A DNA stretch of 64,000 nucleotides from positions 124,001-188,000 of the forward strand of contig NZ_JAAWWP010000006.1 of assembly GCF_012273655.1 (NCBI RefSeq), written 5' to 3'. The DNA comes from Streptomyces physcomitrii. GTDB lineage: Bacteria; Actinomycetota; Actinomycetes; Streptomycetales; Streptomycetaceae. This document shows positions 9,270 to 17,786 of this stretch, piece after piece (positions within the stretch are counted from its first letter, which is position 1; each line of letters opens with the position of its first letter). A program made the position numbers and the translations under genes. Under the pieces are notes generated by a model. That model was not told the DNA's origin and did no database searches. It saw only the letters and a program-made list of their open reading frames with translations.

Positions 9270-9853
9270 ACGGCACCGCGGAGCCCGCCGCCGGGGGCCG
9301 CACCCTGGTCGCGGGCATCGGCAACATCTTCCTCGGCGACGACGGCTTCGGCGTCGAGACCGTACGGCGCCTGCGGGAGCGCGCGCTGCCCCCGGACGTG
9401 GAACTCGCCGACATCGGCGTCCGCGGGGTGCACCTGGCCTACCAACTCCTCGACGGCTACGGCACGGTGATCCTTGTCGACGCCGTGCAGCGCGGCGCCG
9501 CACCCGGCACCGTCCACCTGATCGAGGTGCGCGAGGCCGACCGCGCCGAGCCGGGCACCCCGGTGATCGACGGGCACCGCATGTCCCCGGACACGGTGCT
9601 CGCCCTGCTCGGCACCCTGACCGCGGGGACCGGGCAGAGCGGCCCCGGGCGCGTCCTCGTCGTCGGCTGCGAGCCCGCCTCGGTGGACGAGGGCATGGGG
9701 CTCAGCGCTCCCGTCGAGGCCGCCCTGGACGAGGCGGTGCGCCTGGTGCTCGGCCTCCTCGAAGCCGGCCCCGAGAGCGCGGCGCCGCCCGGCCACGGAA
9801 CGGCACCGGCCCCCGGTGGCCCGGGGCTCGTACCGCAGGGCCATGAGGCCTGA
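9266..9853 (+). CDS. Hydrogenase maturation endopeptidase (HupD/HyaD family)
   Basis: This nickel-dependent protease trims the C-terminal tail of the large subunit after NiFe cofactor insertion. GTG at 9266 overlaps the previous stop (GTGA). The protein is 195 residues, slightly long for the family because of a Pro/Gly-rich C-terminal tail. Family features are visible: GIGNIFLGDDGFGVE near residue 15 (first acidic nickel ligand), ILVDAV near 70 (Asp ligand), GHRMSPDTVL near 100 (His ligand) and VVGCEPASVDEGMGLS. The substrate is inferred to be the large subunit at 4174, the only one in the window. Confidence 0.92.
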   Translation: MNGTAEPAAGGRTLVAGIGNIFLGDDGFGVETVRRLRERALPPDVELADIGVRGVHLAYQLLDGYGTVILVDAVQRGAAPGTVHLIEVREADRAEPGTPVIDGHRMSPDTVLALLGTLTAGTGQSGPGRVLVVGCEPASVDEGMGLSAPVEAALDEAVRLVLGLLEAGPESAAPPGHGTAPAPGGPGLVPQGHEA

Positions 9854-9946
9854 ACCCGTACCGCTGCACCCGTACCACCCGTACCGCCCGTACGCGCCCT
9901 CCGCCGACCGCGGCGGACGGGAGACCCCTGACGAAGGAGCACGGCC

Positions 9947-10048
9947 ATGTGGAAGTTCCTGATCGGTTCCGTCGCCGCGGCGGCCGCCTGCGCGGTCGCG
10001 GTGAATCTGCCCGACATCAGGCGGTATCTGAAGATCCGCGCCATGTGA
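9947..10048 (+). CDS. 33-residue single-span membrane peptide of the hydrogenase locus (DUF6893-like)
   Basis: A GAAGGAG Shine-Dalgarno at 9933-9939 lies seven bases before an ATG that opens a 33-codon frame ending in TGA at 10046-10048. The peptide begins MWKFLIGSVAAAAACAV, forming one hydrophobic helix, and ends in a basic tail (RRYLKIRAM). It matches my recollection of the tiny DUF6893-type proteins next to Streptomyces hydrogenase genes. It lies between the maturation protease and hypA on the same strand. A membrane anchor or assembly role for the otherwise soluble hydrogenase is inference. Confidence 0.72.
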   Translation: MWKFLIGSVAAAAACAVAVNLPDIRRYLKIRAM

Positions 10049-10169
10049 GATCCGATCGGCGTACCTGGGGCGGGGCCACGGCGTGGCAGTCCCGTGCTCC
10101 CGGGCACCGGCCCTGTAATGGGACCGGCCCGCGAAAACGGGTCATACCGCCCGCCCCAGGAAGTGACCG

Positions 10170-10550
10170 ATGCACGAGATGTCCATCGCGCTGGCCGTCG
10201 TCGGCCAGGTCGAGGAAGCGGCGGAAGCGGGCGGGGCGGCCGGGGTCGACTCGGTGACCCTGCAGGTCGGTGAGCTGGCCGGGGTGGTACCCGAATCCCT
10301 GCAGTTCTGCTTCGCGCTGGCCTGCGAGGGCACCCTGCTGCACGGCGCCGCACTCCGTACCGAACAGGTGCCCGGCCGCGCGCGCTGCGTGCCCTGCGCC
10401 CGGCAGTGGCCCACCGGCATGCCCCCGCAGCTGAGCTGCGAGCGGTGCGGCGGGGCCGCCACGGAACTGCTCTCGGGCCGCGAACTGCAGATCCTCACCG
10501 TGCACTGGGCCGAGAGCCGGCAGCACGAACCCGTCGTCAAGGAGCCGTGA
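10170..10550 (+). CDS. hypA: Hydrogenase nickel incorporation protein HypA
   Basis: HypA is the nickel chaperone that passes Ni(II) from HypB to the hydrogenase large subunit. The 126-residue protein begins MHEMSIA, placing the nickel-binding His at position 2 and Glu at 3. A zinc-ribbon lies in the second half, with CVPC near residue 71 and CERC near 90. Length and layout match the family. It is followed directly by hypB through a GTGA overlap. No second hypA is present in the window. Confidence 0.95.
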   Translation: MHEMSIALAVVGQVEEAAEAGGAAGVDSVTLQVGELAGVVPESLQFCFALACEGTLLHGAALRTEQVPGRARCVPCARQWPTGMPPQLSCERCGGAATELLSGRELQILTVHWAESRQHEPVVKEP

Positions 10551-11449
10551 AGCCCATGTGCCGAGTCGTCGATCTGCAGCAGGCGGTCCTCGCCAAGAAC
10601 GACCAGTGCGCACGGCGGTTGCGCACCGAGCTGGGGGCGCTCGGCACCGCCGTGGTCAACCTCCTCTCCAGCCCCGGCAGCGGCAAGACGGCACTCCTGG
10701 AGGCCGAACTCGCCCTGGCGAAGGAGCGGTCGGTGCCGGTGGCCGCGCTCACCGCCGACCTGGCCACCGAGAACGACGCCCGCCGCCTCGCCCGCTCGGG
10801 CGCCCCGGTCAAGCAGGTGCTCACCGACGGGCTGTGCCATCTGGAGGCGCACATGCTCGGCGCGCATCTGGAGGGCTGGCTGCCCGAGGACACCCGGCTG
10901 CTCTTCGTCGAGAACGTCGGCAACCTGGTCTGCCCCGCCTCCTACGACCTCGGCGAGACCCTGCGGGTGGCGCTCGCCGCGGTCACCGAGGGCGAGGACA
11001 AGCCGCTGAAGTACCCCACCGCCTTCGGCCTCGCGCACCTGGTGGTCGTCACCAAGCACGACCTCGCGCGGGCGGTCGGTTTCGACGAGGCGGCCTTCCT
11101 GGCAGGCGTCCGGCAGGTCAACCCGGGCGTCGAGGTGGTCTTCACCTCCGCCCGCGACGGCGAGGGGGCCGGAGTGCTCCTGGACCGGGCCCTGGCCGCC
11201 CGCGAGGGCGGCACCGTCCACCAGCCCGTGATGGCCCGTCAGCTCGCCACCGAACGCGCCGCCTACGGCTACGACCAGGAGCACGACCACGCGCACGATC
11301 ACGGCCATGCACACGACCACGACCACGGTCACGAGCACGCGCACGCCCATGAGCACCCGCACGAGCACGCCCACGCGCACGGGGCGGACGCCCACCAGCC
11401 CGCCGGGCACGAACACGTGCACCACCGCGACGGCGCCGCGGCCCGCTGA
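10547..11449 (+). CDS. hypB: Hydrogenase maturation GTPase HypB with a His-rich tail
   Basis: HypB is the GTPase that drives nickel delivery to HypA. GTG at 10547 overlaps the hypA stop; an ATG nine bases later is an alternative. The 300-residue protein shows the P-loop SSPGSGKTALLE, the metal-site motif DGLCHLEAHML, the switch region FVENVGNLVCP and a GTPase motif VVVTKHDLA. The last 55 or so residues are dominated by His, Asp, Glu and Ala (for example HDHAHDHGHAHDHDHGHEHA). Many HypB proteins carry such a nickel-storage stretch near the N-terminus, so its C-terminal location is notable. The gene sits in the order hypA-B-F-C-D-E. Confidence 0.95.
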   Translation: MKPMCRVVDLQQAVLAKNDQCARRLRTELGALGTAVVNLLSSPGSGKTALLEAELALAKERSVPVAALTADLATENDARRLARSGAPVKQVLTDGLCHLEAHMLGAHLEGWLPEDTRLLFVENVGNLVCPASYDLGETLRVALAAVTEGEDKPLKYPTAFGLAHLVVVTKHDLARAVGFDEAAFLAGVRQVNPGVEVVFTSARDGEGAGVLLDRALAAREGGTVHQPVMARQLATERAAYGYDQEHDHAHDHGHAHDHDHGHEHAHAHEHPHEHAHAHGADAHQPAGHEHVHHRDGAAAR

Positions 11450-11464
11450 GCGCGACGAACCGCC

Positions 11465-13879
11465 ATGACAGGAGAACCGGCCCAGACGGTCGCCGAGGGC
11501 CCGCCTTCGGGAGTGCGGCGCAGCCGTGTCCTGGTCCGCGGAGTCGTCCAGGGGGTCGGCTTCCGCCCGTATGTCTTCGCGCTCGCCGGGCGGCTCGGGC
11601 TCTCCGGGCACGTCACGAACACCGGGGACGGAGTGCTCGCCGAGGTCGAGGGCAGCGCCGAGGCGGTCGCCGCCTTCCGCGCGCGCATCGGTCCGGAGGC
11701 GCCCCCGCTGGCCCGGGTCGAATCCGTCAGCCATCAGGATCTGGCCGCCGAGGGCGGCGCCGGATTCCGGATCACCGCCTCCCGCACCGGCGGCCCCGCG
11801 CGCACCCTGGTCTCCCCGGACACCGCCACCTGCGAGGACTGCCTCGCCGAGCTCCGCGACCCCGGTGACCGGCGCCACCGCCACCCCTTCATCACCTGCA
11901 CCAACTGCGGCCCCCGCTTCACGATCGTCACCGGGCTGCCCTACGACCGCGCCCACACCACCATGGCCGGCTTCCCGATGTGCGCCCGGTGCGCGGCGGA
12001 GTACACGGACCCCGCCGACCGCCGCTTCCACGCCCAGCCCGTCGCCTGCCACGACTGCGGGCCCCGGCTGCGGCTGCTCGTACGCGGCGACGGCCCGGCG
12101 GGGGAGGGGGCGGCGGGGGAGTCCTGGACCGAGGTGCGCACCGATCCGGTGGCCGAGGCGCGGCGGCTGCTCGCGGACGGCGCGATCGTCGCCGTGAAGG
12201 GGCTCGGCGGCTACCACCTCGCCTGCGACGCCGGGAACGAGGCGAGCGTGCGGCTGCTGCGGGAGCGCAAGGCCCGCGGCGGCAAGCCCTTCGCCGTCAT
12301 GGCCCGCAGCCTCGACGACCTCGCGGGCCTGGTCAGCCCGGACGCGGCCGAACGCGCCCTGCTCACCGGCGGCATCCGCCCCGTCGTGCTGCTGCGCAGG
12401 ACCGGCACCGGACCGCACCCGGCGCTCTCGGCGGCGGTCGCCCCCGGCAGCGCCGACCTCGGGGTGATGCTCCCCTACACCCCGCTGCACCATCTGCTGC
12501 TCGGGCTGCCCGGGGATCCACCGGGACCTCGGCTGCTCGTGATGACCAGCGGCAACCTCGGCGGCGAGCCCATCGTCACCGGCGAGGACGAGGCGCGGGA
12601 GCGGCTCGGTCCGCTCGCCGACGCGCTGCTCGGCCACGACCGGCCCATCCATGTGCCCTGCGACGACTCGGTGGTGCGGGTGTGCGCGGGCGAGGAACTG
12701 CCGCTGCGCCGCTCCCGCGGCTACGCACCGCTGCCGGTGCCGCTTCCGCTGCCCGTCGCCCCGGCCCTCGCGGTCGGCGGCGACCTCAAGAACACCTTCT
12801 GTCTGGGCGCGGGCCGCCGGGCCTGGCTCTCCGCGCACATCGGCGACATGGACGACCTGGCCACCCTCGCCGCCTTCGGCCGTGCCGAGCGGCAGTTGGC
12901 CTCCCTGACCGGGGTCGCGCCCGAACTGCTCGCCGCCGACCGCCACCCCGGCTACCGCTCCGCCCGCTGGGCCCGCGGCGCCGCCGAGGGGCGGCCGCTG
13001 CACCAGGTGCAGCACCACCACGCACATATCGCCTCGGTGCTGGCGGAGAACCAACTCGACGGCAGCACACGGGTGTTGGGCCTCGCCTTCGACGGCACCG
13101 GCTACGGCGAGGACGGTGCCGTCTGGGGCGGCGAGTTTTTGCTCGCCGACTACACCGGCTTCCTGCGCTTCGCCCATCTGCGGTACGTGCCCCTGCCGGG
13201 CGGGGACGCGGCCGTACGCCACCCCTGGCGGATGGCCCTGGCCCACCTCCGGGCGGCGGGCCTGCCCTGGGACCCGGGGCTGCCCTCGGTCGCGGCCTGC
13301 CCGCCGGAGCAACTACCGCTGCTCGCAAGGCAGTTGGAGCGCGGGATCAACTGCGTGCCCACCTCCAGCATGGGCCGCCTCTTCGACGCGGTCTCCTCGC
13401 TCGCCGGGATCTGCCAGCACGCCGGATACGAGGCGCAGGCCGCCCTGGAGCTGGAGGCCGCCGCGGTCTCCTGGGGCCGACCGGTCGACGGCGCCTACGA
13501 GTTCGGCCTGACCGGGCAGGCGGGAGCCGCGCTGCGGGCGGACCCCGGGCCGGTACTCGCCGCCGTGGTGGCCGAACTGCGGGCGGGGGTGCCGCGGGAG
13601 CTGGTCGCGGCGCGCTTCCACCAGTCCCTGGCCGGGCTCGTGCGCCGCGTCTGCGGGCGGGCGCGCGAGGAGCACGGCGTCGAGGCGGTGGCGCTGACCG
13701 GAGGAGTCTTCGCCAACGCGGTACTGCTCGGGGCCTGCACCCGGGCGCTGCGCGCGGACGGCTTCACGGTGCTGCGGCACCGGCTCGTCCCACCGGGCGA
13801 CGGCGGGCTCGCCCTCGGCCAGTTGATGGTCGCCGCCCATGCGGCGGCCCCGGCACCGGGCGGCGGCCCCCGGCCCTGA
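11465..13879 (+). CDS. hypF: Carbamoyltransferase HypF
   Basis: HypF uses carbamoyl phosphate and ATP to make the thiocarboxamide on HypE that becomes the cyanide ligands of the NiFe site. All family domains appear in order in 804 residues. The acylphosphatase domain (about 18-105) has VQGVGFRPYVF. The zinc-finger pairs (about 120-200) have CEDCLAEL, CTNCGPRF, CARCAAEY and CHDCGPRL. The YrdC-like domain (about 225-420) has AIVAVKGLGGYHLACDA. The Kae1-like domain (about 430-800) has HHHAHIASVLAEN and AFDGTGYGEDG. Length is within the family range. It lies 15 bases after hypB. Confidence 0.96.
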   Translation: MTGEPAQTVAEGPPSGVRRSRVLVRGVVQGVGFRPYVFALAGRLGLSGHVTNTGDGVLAEVEGSAEAVAAFRARIGPEAPPLARVESVSHQDLAAEGGAGFRITASRTGGPARTLVSPDTATCEDCLAELRDPGDRRHRHPFITCTNCGPRFTIVTGLPYDRAHTTMAGFPMCARCAAEYTDPADRRFHAQPVACHDCGPRLRLLVRGDGPAGEGAAGESWTEVRTDPVAEARRLLADGAIVAVKGLGGYHLACDAGNEASVRLLRERKARGGKPFAVMARSLDDLAGLVSPDAAERALLTGGIRPVVLLRRTGTGPHPALSAAVAPGSADLGVMLPYTPLHHLLLGLPGDPPGPRLLVMTSGNLGGEPIVTGEDEARERLGPLADALLGHDRPIHVPCDDSVVRVCAGEELPLRRSRGYAPLPVPLPLPVAPALAVGGDLKNTFCLGAGRRAWLSAHIGDMDDLATLAAFGRAERQLASLTGVAPELLAADRHPGYRSARWARGAAEGRPLHQVQHHHAHIASVLAENQLDGSTRVLGLAFDGTGYGEDGAVWGGEFLLADYTGFLRFAHLRYVPLPGGDAAVRHPWRMALAHLRAAGLPWDPGLPSVAACPPEQLPLLARQLERGINCVPTSSMGRLFDAVSSLAGICQHAGYEAQAALELEAAAVSWGRPVDGAYEFGLTGQAGAALRADPGPVLAAVVAELRAGVPRELVAARFHQSLAGLVRRVCGRAREEHGVEAVALTGGVFANAVLLGACTRALRADGFTVLRHRLVPPGDGGLALGQLMVAAHAAAPAPGGGPRP

Positions 13880-13980
13880 CCGGAACCACCCGCGCCCGCC
13901 ACGCGGCGGCACCCGTACGGCGGTACGGACCCCGCACCTCGCACCACCCAGACCGTGACAGCAGAACGAGGAGAAAGCCC

Positions 13981-14307
13981 ATGTGCCTGGCGGTACCCGG
14001 CAAAGTCCTGGAGATCGAGGAACGGGACGGCACCCGCATGGCGAGTGTCGACTTCGGCGGCGTGGTGAAGGACGTCTGCCTGGAATACCTGCCGGACCTC
14101 CAGGTCGGCGAATACACCATCGTGCACGTCGGATTCGCGCTGCAGCGCCTGGACGAGGAGTCGGCCCGCCGGACCCTCGCCCTCTTCGAGGACCTCGGGC
14201 TGCTCCAGGAGGAGTTCGGCGACCCCTGGGAGGCGGCGGCCTGGGCGGGAGAAGAGGTCCCGCCGGTAGCGGGCACGGCGCACGCACCGCAGGAGGCGCA
14301 GCAGTGA
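13981..14307 (+). CDS. hypC: Hydrogenase assembly chaperone HypC
   Basis: HypC forms a complex with HypD that carries the Fe(CN)2CO precursor to the large subunit. The 108-residue protein begins MCLAVPGKV, with the essential Cys at position 2, and continues with a [17 protein letters not shown] segment typical of the OB-fold. A C-terminal extension rich in Glu and Ala (after about residue 80) exceeds the usual 75-90 residue length. RBS-like GAGGAAAG precedes the ATG. The stop overlaps hypD through a GTGA junction. Confidence 0.95.
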   Translation: MCLAVPGKVLEIEERDGTRMASVDFGGVVKDVCLEYLPDLQVGEYTIVHVGFALQRLDEESARRTLALFEDLGLLQEEFGDPWEAAAWAGEEVPPVAGTAHAPQEAQQ

Positions 14308-15428
14308 AGTACATCGACGAGTTCCAGAACCCGGAGCTGGCGAAACGCCTGCTCGACGACATCCACGCCACCGTCACCCGCCCCTGGGCCCTGATGGAGG
14401 TCTGCGGCGGCCAGACGCACTCCATCATCCGGCACGGGATCGACCAACTCCTGCCCGAGGAGATCGAGTTGATCCACGGGCCCGGCTGCCCGGTGTGCGT
14501 GACCCCGCTCGAACTCATCGACAAGGCGCTGGAGATCGCCTCCCGGCCCGGGGTGATCTTCTGCTCCTTCGGGGACATGCTGAGGGTGCCCGGCACCGGC
14601 CGCGACCTCTTCCAGGTCCGCTCCCGGGGCGGCGACGTACGGATCGTCTACTCGCCGCTCGACGCGCTGAAGATCGCCCAGGACAACCCCGACCGCGAGG
14701 TCGTCTTCTTCGGCATCGGTTTCGAGACCACCGCCCCGCCCAACGCCATGACGGTCCATCAGGCCAGGCGGCTCGGTATCCGCAACTTCAGCCTGCTCGT
14801 CTCGCATGTGCGGGTGCCCCCGGCCGTCGAGGCCATCATGCAGTCGGCGGACTGCCGGGTGCAGGCCTTCCTCGCCGCCGGGCACGTGTGCAGCGTGATG
14901 GGCACCGAGGAGTACCCGGAGCTGGCCGAGCGCCATCAAGTCCCCATCGTGGTCACCGGGTTCGAGCCGCTGGACATCCTGGAGGGCGTGCGGCGCGCGG
15001 TGCGGCAGCTGGAGCGCGGCGAGCACCGGGTCGAGAACGCCTACCCGCGCGCGGTGCGGGCCGAGGGCAACAAGGCGGCCCGGGCGATGCTGGAGGACAT
15101 CTTCGAGGTGACCGACCGAGGCTGGCGCGGCATCGGTGTGATCCCGGCCAGCGGCTGGCGACTCGCCCCGCACTACCGGGAGTTCGACGCCGAGTACCGC
15201 TTCTCGGTCACCGGCATCACCACCACCGAACCCGCCGAGTGCCGCAGCGGCGAGGTGCTGCAAGGGCTCCTCAAACCGCACGAGTGCGAGGCCTTCGGCA
15301 CCACCTGCACCCCCCGCAATCCCCTGGGCGCGACCATGGTCTCCAGCGAAGGAGCCTGCGCCGCCTACTACTTGTACCGCCGCCTCGGCGGTACGCCCGC
15401 ACCCCTGGAGGCGAGCCCCGTTGTCTGA
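14304..15428 (+). CDS. hypD: Fe-S protein HypD for NiFe cofactor assembly
   Basis: HypD assembles the Fe(CN)2CO moiety together with HypC and HypE. GTG at 14304 overlaps the hypC stop. The 374-residue protein has the family signatures [15 protein letters not shown] (active Cys near residue 33), [23 protein letters not shown] and, near the C-terminus, the cluster region with [21 protein letters not shown] and [10 protein letters not shown]. Length matches the family. It overlaps hypE by eight bases. Confidence 0.96.
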   Translation: MKYIDEFQNPELAKRLLDDIHATVTRPWALMEVCGGQTHSIIRHGIDQLLPEEIELIHGPGCPVCVTPLELIDKALEIASRPGVIFCSFGDMLRVPGTGRDLFQVRSRGGDVRIVYSPLDALKIAQDNPDREVVFFGIGFETTAPPNAMTVHQARRLGIRNFSLLVSHVRVPPAVEAIMQSADCRVQAFLAAGHVCSVMGTEEYPELAERHQVPIVVTGFEPLDILEGVRRAVRQLERGEHRVENAYPRAVRAEGNKAARAMLEDIFEVTDRGWRGIGVIPASGWRLAPHYREFDAEYRFSVTGITTTEPAECRSGEVLQGLLKPHECEAFGTTCTPRNPLGATMVSSEGACAAYYLYRRLGGTPAPLEASPVV

Positions 15429-16509
15429 GACCACCGACCTGGCCCAAGTCGCCCCGGCCGCACCGGACTTCTCCGGCTGGACCTGCCCCGCGCCGCTGCG
15501 CGACCAGGAGCGCATCGTGATGGGGCACGGCGGCGGCGGTGCGCTGTCGGCCGAACTCGTCGAGCATGTCTTCGCCCCCGCCTTCGGGGGCCGGGTGCTC
15601 TCCTCGCTCGCCGACTCGGCCGCCGTCGAACTGGGCGGCGCCCGCCTCGCGTTCTCCACCGACTCCTTCGTGGTACGGCCGCTGTTCTTCCCCGGCGGCA
15701 GCATCGGCGACCTCGCCGTCAACGGCACGGTCAACGACCTCGCCATGAGCGGGGCCCGCGCCGCCTACCTCTCCTGCGGGTTCATCCTGGAGGAGGGCGT
15801 CGAGATGGCGGTGGTGGCGCGGGTCGCCGAGGCGCTGGGCGCCGCCGCACGCACGGCGGGCGTCGAGGTCGCCACCGGGGACACCAAGGTCGTCGAGGCG
15901 GGCCGCGGGGACGGGATCTACCTCAACACCTCCGGCATCGGGCTCATCCCTCAGGGCGTCGACATCCGCCCGCAGCGCGCCACCCCGGGCGATGTGGTGC
16001 TCGTCAGCGGTCCGATCGGCGAGCACGGGGTCGCCGTGCTGAGCGTGCGCGAGGGGCTGGAGTTCGGGGTGGGCGTCAAGAGCGACTGCGCCGCCCTCGG
16101 CTCCCTCGTCGAGGCCATGCTCGCCGTCACCCCCGACATCCATGTGCTGCGGGACCCCACCCGCGGCGGGCTCGCCAGTGCTCTCGGCGAGATCGCCGTG
16201 GCGGCCTCGGTCGGGGTAACGCTGCGCGAGCGGGACATCCCGGTGCCGCCCGAAGTGGCCAATGCCTGCGCCATCCTGGGCCTGGACCCGATGTACGTCG
16301 CCAACGAGGGCAAGCTGGTCGCCTTCGTGCCCCCGGCCCACGCCGAGGCCGTACTGGCCGCGATGCGGGCGCATCCGCTGGGCGCCGGGGCGGCGGCCAT
16401 CGGTGAGTGCGTAAAGGCGCATCCGGGCATGGTCACGGTCCGTACCGCGCTCGGCGGCACCCGGGTGGTGGACCTCCCGATCGGCGAGCAACTGCCGCGT
16501 ATCTGCTGA
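15421..16509 (+). CDS. hypE: Carbamoyl dehydratase HypE
   Basis: HypE receives the carbamoyl group from HypF on its C-terminal Cys and dehydrates it with ATP to thiocyanate. The 362-residue protein starts at a TTG codon overlapping the end of hypD. It has the AIR-synthase fold signatures [38 protein letters not shown] and [12 protein letters not shown], and ends in LPRIC, the conserved terminal Cys motif. A strong hairpin 18 bases downstream closes the hydrogenase locus. Confidence 0.96.
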   Translation: MSETTDLAQVAPAAPDFSGWTCPAPLRDQERIVMGHGGGGALSAELVEHVFAPAFGGRVLSSLADSAAVELGGARLAFSTDSFVVRPLFFPGGSIGDLAVNGTVNDLAMSGARAAYLSCGFILEEGVEMAVVARVAEALGAAARTAGVEVATGDTKVVEAGRGDGIYLNTSGIGLIPQGVDIRPQRATPGDVVLVSGPIGEHGVAVLSVREGLEFGVGVKSDCAALGSLVEAMLAVTPDIHVLRDPTRGGLASALGEIAVAASVGVTLRERDIPVPPEVANACAILGLDPMYVANEGKLVAFVPPAHAEAVLAAMRAHPLGAGAAAIGECVKAHPGMVTVRTALGGTRVVDLPIGEQLPRIC

Positions 16510-16526
16510 GACGGCAAGGGAGTCGG

Positions 16527-16558
16527 ACCGCCCGCGGGTACCGGAGCCCGCGGGCGGT
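16527..16558. terminator. Bidirectional hairpin terminator after hypE
   Basis: A perfect 12-base-pair inverted repeat (ACCGCCCGCGGG and its complement) with an eight-base loop lies between the convergent hypE and the minus-strand DUF1304 gene. It abuts the stop codon of the latter. Confidence 0.8.
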
Positions 16559-16930
16559 TCAGTGCGCGAGGAGGACGGCGCCGAGCCCCAGGGCGGCCGG
16601 GAGCGCCTGCACCGCCAGGATGCGCCGGGAGACGGTGGCCGCGCCGTACGCCCCGGCGACCAGCACGCAGCCGAGGAAGAAGACCGCCGGGGCGAAGCCC
16701 TCGCCGCCCGGGCCCCCGGAGGCCAGCAGCGCCCAGACCAGGCCCGCGGTGAGAAAGCCGTTGTACAGGCCCTGGTTGGCGGCGAGCGCGGCGCTCTGCT
16801 CGGCGAACTCCTCCGTGGTGCCGAAGACCGCGCGACCGCGCGGGGTGCGCCAGAGGAACATCTCCAGGACCAGGAAGTACAGATGGAGTGCGGCCACGAG
16901 GCCCACGAGAAGAGAGGCGAGGATGTTCAC
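16559..16930 (-). CDS. DUF1304-family membrane protein
   Basis: This is a 123-residue integral membrane protein starting at GTG. Four hydrophobic segments are visible: about 3-24, 46-68, 77-96 and 103-122. The family signature EMFLWRTPRGRAVFG follows the first segment and NQGLYNGFLTAGLVWAL forms the second. The length fits DUF1304 proteins, whose function is unknown. It converges on hypE and shares a terminator, so it is a separate transcription unit with nothing linking it to the hydrogenase. Confidence 0.85.
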   Translation of the reverse strand: MNILASLLVGLVAALHLYFLVLEMFLWRTPRGRAVFGTTEEFAEQSAALAANQGLYNGFLTAGLVWALLASGGPGGEGFAPAVFFLGCVLVAGAYGAATVSRRILAVQALPAALGLGAVLLAH

Positions 16931-17015
16931 GGTGCTGCGGCACTCCTGACGGCGGTACGGGACGGGTGGCCGGGGCGCTGCTCGCCCCGGTGGAGCGGGC
17001 GGCGCCCGCCCCGGG

Positions 17016-17699
17016 TCATGAGGGGAGCTGGGCGGGCAGGCAGTCGCGCGGGACGAAGTACCAGCCCTGTCGGCCGACGCCCTCGGTGTCGCCCGCCCGC
17101 GGGTCGCGGACCATCACCCACCGGCCGTCCCGGGAGACATAGCGCCACTGCACGGTCTGCCCCACCGCCACCTGTCCGTCCACCGGGGCGCTGGGCGCGC
17201 TCGGGACCTCCCAGGGGCGTACGTTGCCGTAGCCGCGGATGTGACTGCCGTCCCAGGTGGCGCAGGCGGCACCGGCCACGGTCGCCACGCTCGCGCCGTC
17301 GGTGTCGCTGCCGCCGATCTGGCCGTTGGTGAACTGCTCGACCGGCATGGTCGCCGCCGCGCCGCAGCTGTCGGCCTGCGCGGCGTCCCCGGAGAGCGCG
17401 CCCGAGTAGATCCACAGGCAGTTGTCGAGGTCGCCGTGCACGCGGGCCCAGCGGTAGCCGGCGTCCTGCTCCCCGTGGACGTCCACGGTCCAGTCCCGGT
17501 AGGCCGTGCCGATCACATAGGAGCGCGGGGCGCGGCGCAGCAGCGTGTAGTCGGTGTCGACCCGCTTGCGCAGGGCGGCGTCGGCGGTCGAGGCGCCGCC
17601 GACCACCGCGAGCGGGACCACCGCCCCCGCGGCCACGGTCACCAGGCCCAGCACAAGGGCGTTCATCCTGCGGAAGGTGCTCTTTCCTCGCCTGCTCAC
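17016..17699 (-). CDS. Secreted or membrane-anchored protein of unknown function
   Basis: The product has 227 residues from the GTG at 17699, preferred because AGGAGG precedes it; a GTG nine codons upstream is also open. A basic N-terminus (MSRRGKSTFRRMN) is followed by a hydrophobic stretch (VLGLVTVAAGAVVPLAVV) and an Ala-rich region with plausible signal-peptidase sites. The exported part contains several Cys (DNCLWIYSG, ADSCGAAATM, GAACATWDG, RDCLPAQ) that could form disulfides, and Trp-rich segments such as QTVQWRYVSRDGRWVMVRDP. This resembles uncharacterised secreted Streptomyces proteins. No catalytic motif is evident. It is divergent from the TetR gene at 17787. Confidence 0.75.
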   Translation of the reverse strand: MSRRGKSTFRRMNALVLGLVTVAAGAVVPLAVVGGASTADAALRKRVDTDYTLLRRAPRSYVIGTAYRDWTVDVHGEQDAGYRWARVHGDLDNCLWIYSGALSGDAAQADSCGAAATMPVEQFTNGQIGGSDTDGASVATVAGAACATWDGSHIRGYGNVRPWEVPSAPSAPVDGQVAVGQTVQWRYVSRDGRWVMVRDPRAGDTEGVGRQGWYFVPRDCLPAQLPS

Positions 17700-17786
17700 G
17701 GGGCCTCCTGGGGCCGGCTCACGCACGTAGAGTCCTGTCGGGGCGGCCGCTCCAACTCAAAGAAACTCTAGGGTACTTCTGAAGAT

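Noticed and set aside
11280..11440. Repetitive CACGAC/CACGCG stretch that looks like a tandem repeat or CRISPR
   Set aside because: It encodes the His-rich tail of HypB in frame. There are no constant repeats with unique spacers.
10142..13312. Minus-strand open frame of more than 1000 codons opposite hypA, hypB and hypF
   Set aside because: It is antisense to three well-recognised genes. Its Gly/Val/Arg-rich translation is the usual shadow of high-GC third positions and has no domain.
17727..17786. AGAGT and ACTCT words as a TetR operator
   Set aside because: The arms are short and far apart with no symmetry in between, so no operator is claimed.
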